Shown: positions 34,217 to 41,924 of the stretch, piece after piece
How the letters are laid out: every line of letters begins with the position of its first letter
Numbering within the stretch: the first letter of the stretch is position 1
Source of the DNA: Paenibacillus sp. RUD330
GTDB lineage: Bacteria > Bacillota > Bacilli > Paenibacillales > Paenibacillaceae
Assembly: GCF_002243345.2 (NCBI RefSeq)
Contig: NZ_CP022655.2
Location: 2,544,501 to 2,608,500, forward strand
DNA: 64,000 nt
Reading direction: 5' to 3'
The notes under the pieces: model-generated
The model's input: only the letters and a program-made list of their open reading frames with translations
The model's database searches: none
Told to the model about the DNA's origin: nothing
Program-made: the position numbers and the translations under genes

Positions 34217-35776
34217 ATGAGCTTACTGACCGTTGAAAATTTATCGCATACATTCGGAGACCGCGTCCTGTTCAGGGACGTGTCGTTCCGCCTGCTCGCA
34301 GGCGAGCGCGTAGGATTGGTCGGTGCGAACGGCACCGGCAAGTCGACGATGATGAACATCCTGACCGGCAAGCAGCTGAAGGACGAAGGCCGAGTCGAAT
34401 GGACGCCCAAGATCCGTTACGGCTACCTCGACCAGCATACGAAGCTGGAAGCGGGCAAGACGATCCGCGACGTGCTGCGCGACGCCTTCGGGCCGCTGCT
34501 TGAGCTGGAGAAGGAGCTGAACGAGGTGACGGCCGCCATGGGCGAGCCGGACGCCGACCTGGACGTGCTGCTGGAACGCATGGGCGAGATCCAGGAAGAG
34601 CTCGAGATCGGGGATTACTACCTGCTCGACGTGAAGGTGGATGAAATGGCGAACGGCCTCGGGCTCAGCGCCATCGGCCTCGACCGCGACGTCACGGCGC
34701 TCAGCGGCGGACAAAGGACTAAAGTACTGCTCGCCAAGCTGCTGCTGGAGAAGCCTACGGTCCTACTGCTCGACGAGCCTACGAACTATTTGGATGATGA
34801 GCATATATCCTGGCTGGCGAACTATCTGCGCAATTATCCCCATGCGTTCATCCTGATCTCCCATGACACCGGCTTCATGAACGCCGTCGTCAGCGTCATC
34901 TACCATCTGGAATTTTCCCGCCTGACCCGCTACACAGGCAACTACGAGAAATTCCTGGAAATGGCCGAGATGAATAAAGCCCAGCATCTGGGAGCATACG
35001 AGAAGCAGCAGGAGTTCATCAAGAAGCAGGAAGACTTCATCCAGCGCAACAAGGCCCGGGCCTCCACCTCCGGCCGGGCGAAGAGCCGCGAGAAGCAATT
35101 GGACCGGATCGACCGCATCGACAAGCCGGAAGAAGCGGCGAAGCCGACGTTCAGCTTCAACGAAGGGCGGACGAGCGGCAAGACGATCTTCGAGGCGAAA
35201 GGCCTCTCCATCGGCTATTCCAGCCCGCTTCTTCCGAAGATGGACATGCTCATCGAGCGCGGCGACAAAATCGCCATCGTCGGCTGCAACGGCGTCGGCA
35301 AATCGACGCTCCTGAAAACCATATTGGGCCGCATCGAGCCGCTCGACGGAACGGTGTACCGCGGCGATTACCTGCTGCCGGCCTACTTCGAGCAGGAAGC
35401 GAAGGCTCCTGGGCTGACGCCGCTCGAGGATGTATGGAACGAGTTCTCGTTCATGAACCAGCATGAGGTCCGCGCGGCTCTAGCCCGCTGCGGCCTCAAG
35501 AACGAGCATATCACCCGCAGCCTGAGCCAGCTGAGCGGCGGCGAGCAGGCCAAGGTGCGGCTGTGCAAGCTGATGCTGCGCGAGAGCAACTGGATTCTCT
35601 TCGACGAGCCGACGAACCATCTGGACGTCGTGGCCAAGGCCGAGCTCAAGCGCGCGCTCCAGTCCTACCGGGGCACGATCGTCCTTGTCTCCCACGAACC
35701 TGATTTCTATGAGGATTGGGTGACGAAGACCTGGGATGTCGAAGCCTGGTCGATGGAGCAGCAGGCCCAGAGCTGA
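34217..35776 (+). CDS. ABC-F family ATPase (YfmM-like)
   Basis: A 519-aa soluble protein with two ABC domains, no membrane part, and a linker rich in charged helices (AYEKQQEFIKKQEDFIQRNKARAS). Each domain is complete: VGANGTGKST and VGCNGVGKST, LSGGQRTKVLLAKL and LSGGEQAKVRLCKL, LLLDEPTNYLD and ILFDEPTNHLD. ABC-F proteins act on the ribosome, as translation factors or as antibiotic resistance by target protection. The sequence resembles Bacillus YfmM. ATG 34217 is preferred over 34199 on ribosome-site spacing. A hairpin lies in the leader. Confidence 0.88.
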   Translation: MSLLTVENLSHTFGDRVLFRDVSFRLLAGERVGLVGANGTGKSTMMNILTGKQLKDEGRVEWTPKIRYGYLDQHTKLEAGKTIRDVLRDAFGPLLELEKELNEVTAAMGEPDADLDVLLERMGEIQEELEIGDYYLLDVKVDEMANGLGLSAIGLDRDVTALSGGQRTKVLLAKLLLEKPTVLLLDEPTNYLDDEHISWLANYLRNYPHAFILISHDTGFMNAVVSVIYHLEFSRLTRYTGNYEKFLEMAEMNKAQHLGAYEKQQEFIKKQEDFIQRNKARASTSGRAKSREKQLDRIDRIDKPEEAAKPTFSFNEGRTSGKTIFEAKGLSIGYSSPLLPKMDMLIERGDKIAIVGCNGVGKSTLLKTILGRIEPLDGTVYRGDYLLPAYFEQEAKAPGLTPLEDVWNEFSFMNQHEVRAALARCGLKNEHITRSLSQLSGGEQAKVRLCKLMLRESNWILFDEPTNHLDVVAKAELKRALQSYRGTIVLVSHEPDFYEDWVTKTWDVEAWSMEQQAQS

Positions 35777-35814
35777 TATAGGGCAAGCTGTTCAAGCGGG
35801 CATCATGAAATATC

Positions 35815-35867
35815 CGGCTGTCAGGAGCCAGGAACCGCCGAGCGCGGCTCCGGATCTTCGACAGCCG
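35815..35867. repeat. Long inverted repeat downstream of the ABC-F gene
   Basis: CGGCTGTC (35815-35822) pairs with GACAGCCG (35860-35867), enclosing GGAGCC/GGCTCC (35824-35829, 35846-35851). There is no T tract, so it is a structured spacer or a poor terminator. Confidence 0.45.
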
Positions 35868-35924
35868 TCTTGGCAGCCAGGCGGCGGCGCCGCCAATCTA
35901 CCGGAAAGCAGGTGACATCCAAGA

Positions 35925-36623
35925 ATGAATGAACGTGTGCTGGTTATCGAGGATGAAGAAAGCATCGCGCGCATCCTCCAGCTGGAGCTGGAGCATGAAG
36001 GCTATCATGTCGGCCATGCTCCGGACGGGCGCAGCGGCTTTCTGCAGGCATCCTCGGGAGAGTGGGACCTGGTCCTGCTCGACGTCATGCTGCCGGAGCT
36101 GAACGGCATCGAGGTGCTGCGCCGGCTCCGCCAGGCAGGCAATCCCATCCCCGTCATTCTCATCACAGCCCGGGATACGGTGCCGGACAAGGTCAGCGGC
36201 TTCGAGCACGGAGCCAACGATTACATCACCAAGCCCTTCGCGATGGAGGAGCTGCTGGCGCGCGTGCGCAATCTGCTGCGCATCTTCCAGCAGAATCCGA
36301 AGGAATCCGAAGGCTCCGACCTGCTCAAGATCGGCGATCTGACGGTCGAGCTGCGCACGCGCAAGGTGTTCCGCAAGGAGCTCGCCATCGACCTGACGCC
36401 GCGCGAGTTCGAGCTGCTCGTCTATTTGGCGCAGCATAAGAACGAAGAGAAGTCCCGGGAAGAAATCCTGTCCGAAGTATGGGGGTACGATTTCATGGGC
36501 GAGACGAATCTCGTCGACGTGTACATCCGGTACCTCCGCCAGAAGCTGGACAAGGGCTTCCGCCACAAGCTGATCCATACGGTGCGCGGAGTCGGCTACA
36601 TGATGAAGGAGCCGGAGGCATGA
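35925..36623 (+). CDS. OmpR-family response regulator
   Basis: A 232-aa response regulator. The receiver domain has acidic residues EDEE, the phospho-acceptor Asp near residue 53 in LVLLDVMLPELNG, the switch residue in ILITARD and the lysine in YITKPFAMEELL. A winged-helix DNA-binding domain follows (LTPREFELLVYLAQHKNEEKSREEIL, VDVYIRYLRQKL, VRGVGYMM). It looks closest to the ArlR/YkoG type. It overlaps the kinase gene by ATGA. The inverted repeat upstream may be part of its leader. Confidence 0.9.
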   Translation: MNERVLVIEDEESIARILQLELEHEGYHVGHAPDGRSGFLQASSGEWDLVLLDVMLPELNGIEVLRRLRQAGNPIPVILITARDTVPDKVSGFEHGANDYITKPFAMEELLARVRNLLRIFQQNPKESEGSDLLKIGDLTVELRTRKVFRKELAIDLTPREFELLVYLAQHKNEEKSREEILSEVWGYDFMGETNLVDVYIRYLRQKLDKGFRHKLIHTVRGVGYMMKEPEA

Positions 36624-37993
36624 CTCTCCGCAAGCGGTTCACCCTCTTCACGATCTTCTGGCTCATCTTCATCCTCATCCTGTTCAACATCTTCGTCTAC
36701 TTGTTCATGACGAAGATCACGACGCGCAGCGAGCAGCAGGTCATGATGAACAAGGTGAACCTGATTCTGGAGAACAACAAGCTGAACGACAAGACGCATC
36801 TGGCGGACGAAGGGCTGCTGAGGGAGTTCTACAACGTCAACGAGCTGATCCGGATCATCAGTCCGGAGGGCAAGACGGTCAATCTGCAGGGCTCCGACAC
36901 CGATCTGCTGGCGCTGCCGGTCAAGTTCGTCGCCTACCGGGAGTCGGGAGAAAGGTTCGTCGGCAGCACGAGGGTTCTGTTCATGAAGGTGCCGCTGTAC
37001 CAGGATTCCGAAATCATCGGCATGCTTGAGATCGAGCGCAAGCTCAACCTGCAGGACAGCTACATGAAGGTGCTTGTGGCGGCTTTGTCCGTGACCAGCA
37101 TCGGCGCCATCCTGTTCGCGATCTTCGGCACGTACTGGTTCACCTCGAGGCTGACCGCCCCGATCCAGCAGATGGTGCAGACGATGAGGGAGATCGACCG
37201 CAGCGGCAAGCTGCGGAAGATCGAGATGGGGGACAAGGAGGAGTCGGCCGAGCTGCTCCAGCTCCTCCGCGCCTTCAATCAGATGATCGAGAGGCTGGAC
37301 CGCACGTTCGCCCGTCAAAAGCAGTTCGTCGCGGATGCGTCGCATGAGCTGAAGACGCCGCTGACCGTCATCGTCAGCTACGCGGGCATGCTGAAGCGCT
37401 GGGGCCGCGACGACGCCGCGATCCGCGAAGAGGCGATCGATGCGATCGCCAAGGAGGCGGAGCGCCTCCAGAACCTCACCAAGTCGATGCTCATGCTGGC
37501 CGAAGCGGAGCAGGAGGATTGGCTCAATCTGGAGACGTTCGACGTCGTCCAGATGGTCGACGAGCTGGCCGGCATGCTGCAGGCGACGTTCCAGCGCCCG
37601 ATCCGGGTCCATACCTCCGCTGGCGGACTGAAGATGTCGGGCGACAAGGACAAGATCCGCCAGCTGCTCGTCATCCTGCTGGACAACGCCATCAAGTACA
37701 GCAAGGAACCGATCGACGTCACGGTGAGCGCGGTCAAGCAGTCCGTGCGCGTCCATGTGACGGACAAGGGCATCGGCATTCCCGAGAACGAGATTCCGTA
37801 CCTGTTCGAGCGGTTTTACCGCGTGGACGGGGCGCGGCGCCGCACGACCGGCGGCGTCGGGCTCGGCCTCTCGATCGCCAAGAGGATCGTCGAGCTTCAT
37901 GAAGGCCAGATCGACGTGTTCAGCAAGCCGGGCAAGGGAACGACGATCACGCTCCAATTCCCGCAGACGCTGAAGGGCAACGGCGGCCGGTAG
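36620..37993 (+). CDS. Two-component sensor histidine kinase
   Basis: A 457-aa membrane kinase pairing with the response regulator just upstream. Two membrane spans (about 10-30 and 153-175) flank a roughly 120-residue extracytoplasmic sensor. Then come HAMP (FTSRLTAPIQQMVQTMREI), the phospho-accepting His in FVADASHELKTPLTVI, the N box LDNAIKYS, G1 DKGIGIPE, the F box LFERFYRVD and G2 GGVGLGLSIAKRI. ATG 36620 overlaps the regulator stop. The stimulus is unknown; the NlpC/P60 gene is convergent beyond the terminator. Confidence 0.92.
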   Translation: MTLRKRFTLFTIFWLIFILILFNIFVYLFMTKITTRSEQQVMMNKVNLILENNKLNDKTHLADEGLLREFYNVNELIRIISPEGKTVNLQGSDTDLLALPVKFVAYRESGERFVGSTRVLFMKVPLYQDSEIIGMLEIERKLNLQDSYMKVLVAALSVTSIGAILFAIFGTYWFTSRLTAPIQQMVQTMREIDRSGKLRKIEMGDKEESAELLQLLRAFNQMIERLDRTFARQKQFVADASHELKTPLTVIVSYAGMLKRWGRDDAAIREEAIDAIAKEAERLQNLTKSMLMLAEAEQEDWLNLETFDVVQMVDELAGMLQATFQRPIRVHTSAGGLKMSGDKDKIRQLLVILLDNAIKYSKEPIDVTVSAVKQSVRVHVTDKGIGIPENEIPYLFERFYRVDGARRRTTGGVGLGLSIAKRIVELHEGQIDVFSKPGKGTTITLQFPQTLKGNGGR

Positions 37994-38024
37994 CGTCGCC
38001 GGCCTCCTGGCCGCCGCGGGAAGC

Positions 38025-38069
38025 AAAAAAGCCGCATCGCCCTCGATATCGAAGGCGATGCGGCTTTTA
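38025..38069. terminator. Bidirectional terminator between the kinase and NlpC/P60 genes
   Basis: AAAAAAGCCGCATCGCC and GGCGATGCGGCTTTT around a TCGATATCGA centre, with A/T runs on both sides. It serves both convergent transcripts. Confidence 0.93.
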
Positions 38070-38090
38070 TCATCATTCGTAAGGTATCGT

Positions 38091-38573
38091 CTACAGGATG
38101 CGCTTGGCGGTGACGTAGTGATTGTTCCAGTAAGAGGTGCCGAGGCTGGAGATCGTCACGCCTGTTTTGCCGTATGTGTGCAGGATCTTGTTGGAGCCGG
38201 CGTAAATGGCGACATGGCCGATGCTCTTGCCGGAGCTGCCGGTGAAGAAGACGAGATCGCCCTTGCTGAGATAGCCGCGGGTAACCTTCACTCCCTTGGC
38301 CGCCTGCTCGCTGGAAGTCCTCGGCAGGGAGACGCCGGTTTTCTTGTAGACGTATTGGGTGAACGAAGAGCAGTCGAATGCGTATGTAACGCCGCTAGGA
38401 GCTCCGAGGCGGTAAGGAACGCCCAAGTACTGCTTGCCGTAGGAGAGAAGCTTTTCCGCCTGCGGCGTCGCGGCATGTGCTGTCGATGCAGAGCCAAGAG
38501 CGAGTCCCGACACTCCAAGGACAGCGCAGAGGCCGATGTTCATGATTGTCTTTTTCCATTTGCTTGTGCGCAT
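38091..38573 (-). CDS. Secreted NlpC/P60 peptidoglycan hydrolase
   Basis: A 160-aa cell-wall endopeptidase. A signal peptide is clear (basic MRTSKWKKT, hydrophobic core, AHA cleavage near residue 34). The mature protein is one NlpC/P60 domain with catalytic Cys68 in FDCSSFTQY, His120 in IGHVAIYAG and His132 in ILHTYGK. It cleaves D-Glu to diaminopimelate bonds in stem peptides. ATG 38573 is preceded by GGAGGGA. No LysM or SH3 targeting domain is present. Confidence 0.9.
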   Translation of the reverse strand: MRTSKWKKTIMNIGLCAVLGVSGLALGSASTAHAATPQAEKLLSYGKQYLGVPYRLGAPSGVTYAFDCSSFTQYVYKKTGVSLPRTSSEQAAKGVKVTRGYLSKGDLVFFTGSSGKSIGHVAIYAGSNKILHTYGKTGVTISSLGTSYWNNHYVTAKRIL

Positions 38574-38770
38574 GTCTTGTGGTGTCCCTCCATCATGGTG
38601 TACGTTGATTATGTAGTGTTGCTTACAAAAAGGATCATAACACACCTTTTGTATCCTAAACATTTCCAGAAAGAAAGAAAACCCAACCAAATCGCGATGC
38701 AAAAGGCTTTATGAGAATACGGTGAGAATCCTCTCATAATTGGTTGGCAGTTTATTAAAGGAGGTTAATG

Positions 38771-39631
38771 ATGAAATTCCGCGTAAGCGCGGTCCAGTAT
38801 GAACTGGCCGATATCGATTCCTTTGACGAATTCGCCGCTCAAGCCGCCCATTATGTCCGCAACGCCTCGGAATACGGCACCCAGTTCGTGCTGTTCCCGG
38901 AATTCATGACGACGCAGCTCCTCAGCATCCGAGGGGAGGACGGCAAGGCGCGGGGCATCCAGTCGCTGCCGGACTTCACGGAGGCGTACGAAGGGCTGTT
39001 CGCCGGCCTTGCCCGTGAATACGGCATGCACATCGTCGCAGGCACCCACGTCGTCCGCACGGCGGAAGGCAAGCTGAGGAACACGGCGTATTTGTTCGGA
39101 CCCGACGGGGGCATGCGCACGCAAGCCAAAATCCATCTGACGCCGACCGAGGTGGAGGAATGGAACATGTCCGCCGGAGACGGCCTGGAGGTGTTCGACA
39201 CTCCGTACGGAAAAATCGCGATGCTGACCTGCTACGACATCGAGTTTCCCGAAATCGTGCGCATGGCCCGGGCCAAAGGGGCGGACGTCATCTTCTGCCC
39301 TTCCTGCACGGACGACCGCCACGGCTTTTACCGCGTGCGCTATTGCTGCCATGCGCGGGCTGTCGAGAACCAGATCTATATCGTGGCGACGGGAACGGTC
39401 GGTTCCTTGCGCCGGGTGGACTTCATGAGAGCCAACTACGGCCAGGCCGCCGTCATCACTCCGAACGATATCCCGTTCCCTCCGAAGGGCATCATGTGCG
39501 AGGGGACGGAAAACCGCGATATGCTGATCGTGGCCGACCTTGACCTGTCCCTGCTCGAGGACGTCCGCCGGAGCGGCTCCGTGACGACGTGGAGAGACCG
39601 GCGTACGGATCTGTATCGCGATTGGAGCTGA
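38771..39631 (+). CDS. Carbon-nitrogen hydrolase (nitrilase superfamily)
   Basis: A 286-aa amidase-type hydrolase. The Glu-Lys-Cys triad is complete: Glu44 in LFPEFMT, Lys120 in QAKIHLTP, Cys154 in MLTCYDIEFPE. ATG 38771 lies six bases after AAAGGAGG; ATG 38768 is in frame but only three bases away. Its partner is the GNAT gene 22 bases downstream. In Bacillus YhcX the same two domains are fused, GNAT first, so the pair likely acts on one substrate. The substrate is unknown. Confidence 0.88.
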   Translation: MKFRVSAVQYELADIDSFDEFAAQAAHYVRNASEYGTQFVLFPEFMTTQLLSIRGEDGKARGIQSLPDFTEAYEGLFAGLAREYGMHIVAGTHVVRTAEGKLRNTAYLFGPDGGMRTQAKIHLTPTEVEEWNMSAGDGLEVFDTPYGKIAMLTCYDIEFPEIVRMARAKGADVIFCPSCTDDRHGFYRVRYCCHARAVENQIYIVATGTVGSLRRVDFMRANYGQAAVITPNDIPFPPKGIMCEGTENRDMLIVADLDLSLLEDVRRSGSVTTWRDRRTDLYRDWS

Positions 39632-39653
39632 TTGCAGCGGGGGAAGGGAAGGT

Positions 39654-40337
39654 ATGCATCCGATGCTGAAAAAACTGTATGTGATCCGCGCAGGGAAGCC
39701 GGTGGAAGCGACGATCCGCCGCTACGGCGATGAAGATGCCGAAGGGTTGATCCGGGTGCAGGAAGCGAGCTTCCCGCCTCCTTATCCTCACGAGCTGCTC
39801 TGGAACAGGGAGCAGATCCGTCAGCATGCCGCCCGCTTCCCGGAAGGAGCGCTGTGCGCCGTCGTGGAAGGGGAGATCGTCGGGTCCATGACCGGCATGC
39901 TGACGGATGGAAGACTCGCCGGAGACCATGACTGGGCCGCCGTCACCGACAGCGGTTATATCCGGAATCATGATCCGCAGGGGGACACCCTCTATGTCGT
40001 GGATATATGCGTCACCCCCGAGTACCGCAAGAGCGGCATCGGCAAGTGGCTGATGCAGACGATGTACGAAACGGTCGTGCATCTCGGCAAGGCCCGGCTG
40101 CTCGGGGGCGGCCGGCTGCCGGGCTATCATCGTCATGCGGCCGAGCTGAAGCCGCAGCAGTATGTGGACGCCGTGCTGAAGGGCGACCTCCATGACCCGG
40201 TTCTGACTTTTCTGCTTCGCTGCGGCAGGATGCCGGCCGGAATTGCAGAGAACTATTTGGAGGATGAGGAATCATGCCACTATGCCGCCCTGATGGAATG
40301 GCGCAATCCGTTCCTCATCCGGGAGCCGAAGAACTGA
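39654..40337 (+). CDS. GNAT acetyltransferase paired with the nitrilase
   Basis: A 227-aa GNAT enzyme. The acetyl-CoA loop is VTPEYRKSGIGKWLMQTMYE. Downstream, GGGRLPGYHRHA, LKPQQYVDAVLKGDLHDPVL and a C-terminal YAALMEWRNP resemble the N-terminal half of YhcX-type fusion proteins. It is separate here and follows rather than precedes the hydrolase. ATG 39654 lies after GGGGGAAGGGAAGG. Together with the nitrilase it probably modifies and hydrolyses a small amide; this is inference. Confidence 0.83.
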   Translation: MHPMLKKLYVIRAGKPVEATIRRYGDEDAEGLIRVQEASFPPPYPHELLWNREQIRQHAARFPEGALCAVVEGEIVGSMTGMLTDGRLAGDHDWAAVTDSGYIRNHDPQGDTLYVVDICVTPEYRKSGIGKWLMQTMYETVVHLGKARLLGGGRLPGYHRHAAELKPQQYVDAVLKGDLHDPVLTFLLRCGRMPAGIAENYLEDEESCHYAALMEWRNPFLIREPKN

Positions 40338-40362
40338 TTGTAATGAAACCGATGAGGAGTTG

Positions 40363-41040
40363 ATGACCACGATGGAATTCCACCGCATCATGTCCATTGA
40401 AGATCCGCAGTTCCCCAAGCTCCACCGCCTGCTGCAGGAGGTGTTTCCGCCGGAGGAGGTGCTCGCCTACGACCTGTGGCGCGAGCCGCTGCTCGACCGC
40501 TCCATCCATGTCTGCGTCGCCCTGCATGAGGGCGAGGCGGTCGGCGCCACGGAATTCCGCTATTATCCGGACATGCGCGTCGCCATGACGGATTTCACGA
40601 TCATCGGCAGGCCGGGTCTCGGCATCGGGCGCTTCCTGATGCGCAGCCGCGAGCGGGAGCTGGACCGGCTGGCCGAGCAATCCGGGTCGGAGCCGCTCGG
40701 CATGTTCGCGGAGATCTACGATCCTTACCTCACCGGGCATGAATTCGGAGGCGTCAGCCCGATGAATCCGATCGTCAGGCGCGAGGTGCTGTCCCATATC
40801 GGCTACAAGCGGCTGGATCTCGCCTATGTCCATCCATCCTGGGATTTGGAGGGCGGAGCGGTAAGCGGCCTGGACCTCGGCTTCCTGCCGAAGGAAGAGC
40901 GGCAAGACGAGATTCCGGGAGCTCTGGCTGCGCAGTTTCTGGAAACCTACTATTCGGCGATCGAGCGCAAGCCTCAGGAATGGTACGACATGGTCCAGGG
41001 CATCCGCGAACGGGAAAAGATCGCCCTGCTTCCGCTCTGA
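40363..41040 (+). CDS. GNAT-family acetyltransferase
   Basis: A 225-aa protein with a divergent GNAT fold: the acetyl-CoA loop appears as RPGLGIGRFLMRSRERELD, and the acceptor region as MFAEIYDPYLTGHEFGGVSPMNP. A helical C-terminal extension ends in EWYDMVQGIREREKIALLPL. GAGGAG precedes the start; ATG 40372 is an alternative with longer spacing. The stop overlaps the next start (TGATG), coupling it to the PhnP-like hydrolase. The substrate is unknown. Confidence 0.75.
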   Translation: MTTMEFHRIMSIEDPQFPKLHRLLQEVFPPEEVLAYDLWREPLLDRSIHVCVALHEGEAVGATEFRYYPDMRVAMTDFTIIGRPGLGIGRFLMRSRERELDRLAEQSGSEPLGMFAEIYDPYLTGHEFGGVSPMNPIVRREVLSHIGYKRLDLAYVHPSWDLEGGAVSGLDLGFLPKEERQDEIPGALAAQFLETYYSAIERKPQEWYDMVQGIREREKIALLPL

Positions 41041-41849
41041 TGGCTTACTCGCCGGCGGTGCTGACCTTTCTCGGCACCGGCGATTCGCTTGGAGTGCCGC
41101 GGGTTTATTGCAGCTGTCCCGTATGCGAGGAAGCGCGGGCGACGGGCAGGAACAGGAGGCTGCGTTCCCTCGTGCGGATTGACGGCCTGGAAGGCGGCGG
41201 CTCTCCGGACGATGTGACGCTGATCGACTGCGGACCCGATTGGGGCAGGCAGATGGAAGCGGCCGGGCTGCGCTCGGTCGGGAGAATGCTGATCACGCAT
41301 GCCCACTTCGATCATATCGGCGGCCTCGTGGAATGGGCGGATGCATGCAGGTGGACGAAGCAGCGGGGCAAAGCCTACGCTCCCGCCGAAGTCATTCCCG
41401 ACATTCTGGCCCGCTTTCCCTGGCTGGACCGATGGATCGATTTCATGCCGATCGAAGAGCCGCTCGCGATCGGCAGCTGGAGCATTCGAAGCTGGCGTGT
41501 CCATCATGGCTACAACGGCTATTCGTACGCCTATCGGTTCGACCATGGCGAGACCGGATACGCCTGGGCGTACTGCTCCGACTCCATCGGCCTGGACGAG
41601 ATGCAGAAGGCGCCGCTGCGCGGCGCCGATCTGATCGTGCTCGGGACGAGCTTTTACCATGAGCCCTATCCTTACGCCGGACGCTCCGTATACGACGTCA
41701 CGGAAGCTCTGGAGCTGCGGGAGGAGCTGCAGCCGGGCGAAATGCTGCTGACGCATATGTCGCATGATATCGATCTGGACCGCGAGTACGGCTTGCCGGG
41801 CAACGTGAAGTTCGCCGAGGCGGGAATGCGCCGGATTCTCGATAAATAG
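41040..41849 (+). CDS. PhnP-like metallo-beta-lactamase-fold hydrolase
   Basis: A 269-aa MBL-fold enzyme. The N-terminal CSCPVCEEA cysteine cluster and LGTGDSLGVPR are characteristic of PhnP-type proteins, some of which open cyclic ribose phosphates. Metal motif II is THAHFDHIGG; further ligands are in CSDSIG and LTHMSHDIDLD. It starts in the stop of the GNAT gene. Phosphonate genes are absent nearby, so the natural substrate is uncertain. It ends before the terminator at 41865-41904. Confidence 0.82.
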   Translation: MAYSPAVLTFLGTGDSLGVPRVYCSCPVCEEARATGRNRRLRSLVRIDGLEGGGSPDDVTLIDCGPDWGRQMEAAGLRSVGRMLITHAHFDHIGGLVEWADACRWTKQRGKAYAPAEVIPDILARFPWLDRWIDFMPIEEPLAIGSWSIRSWRVHHGYNGYSYAYRFDHGETGYAWAYCSDSIGLDEMQKAPLRGADLIVLGTSFYHEPYPYAGRSVYDVTEALELREELQPGEMLLTHMSHDIDLDREYGLPGNVKFAEAGMRRILDK

Positions 41850-41864
41850 AATCTAAAAATCGAA

Positions 41865-41904
41865 CAGCCCCCGACGATGCGGCGTACGCATCCGTCGGGG
41901 GCTG
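41865..41904. terminator. Terminator between the PhnP-like gene and the ABC exporter
   Basis: The arms CAGCCCCCGACGATGCG and CGCATCCGTCGGGGGCTG. On the minus strand it is followed by TTCGATTTTTAG, so it ends the exporter operon; the plus-side T tract is weak. Confidence 0.85.
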
Positions 41905-41924
41905 CTTGATTGTCTGCGAATAGT

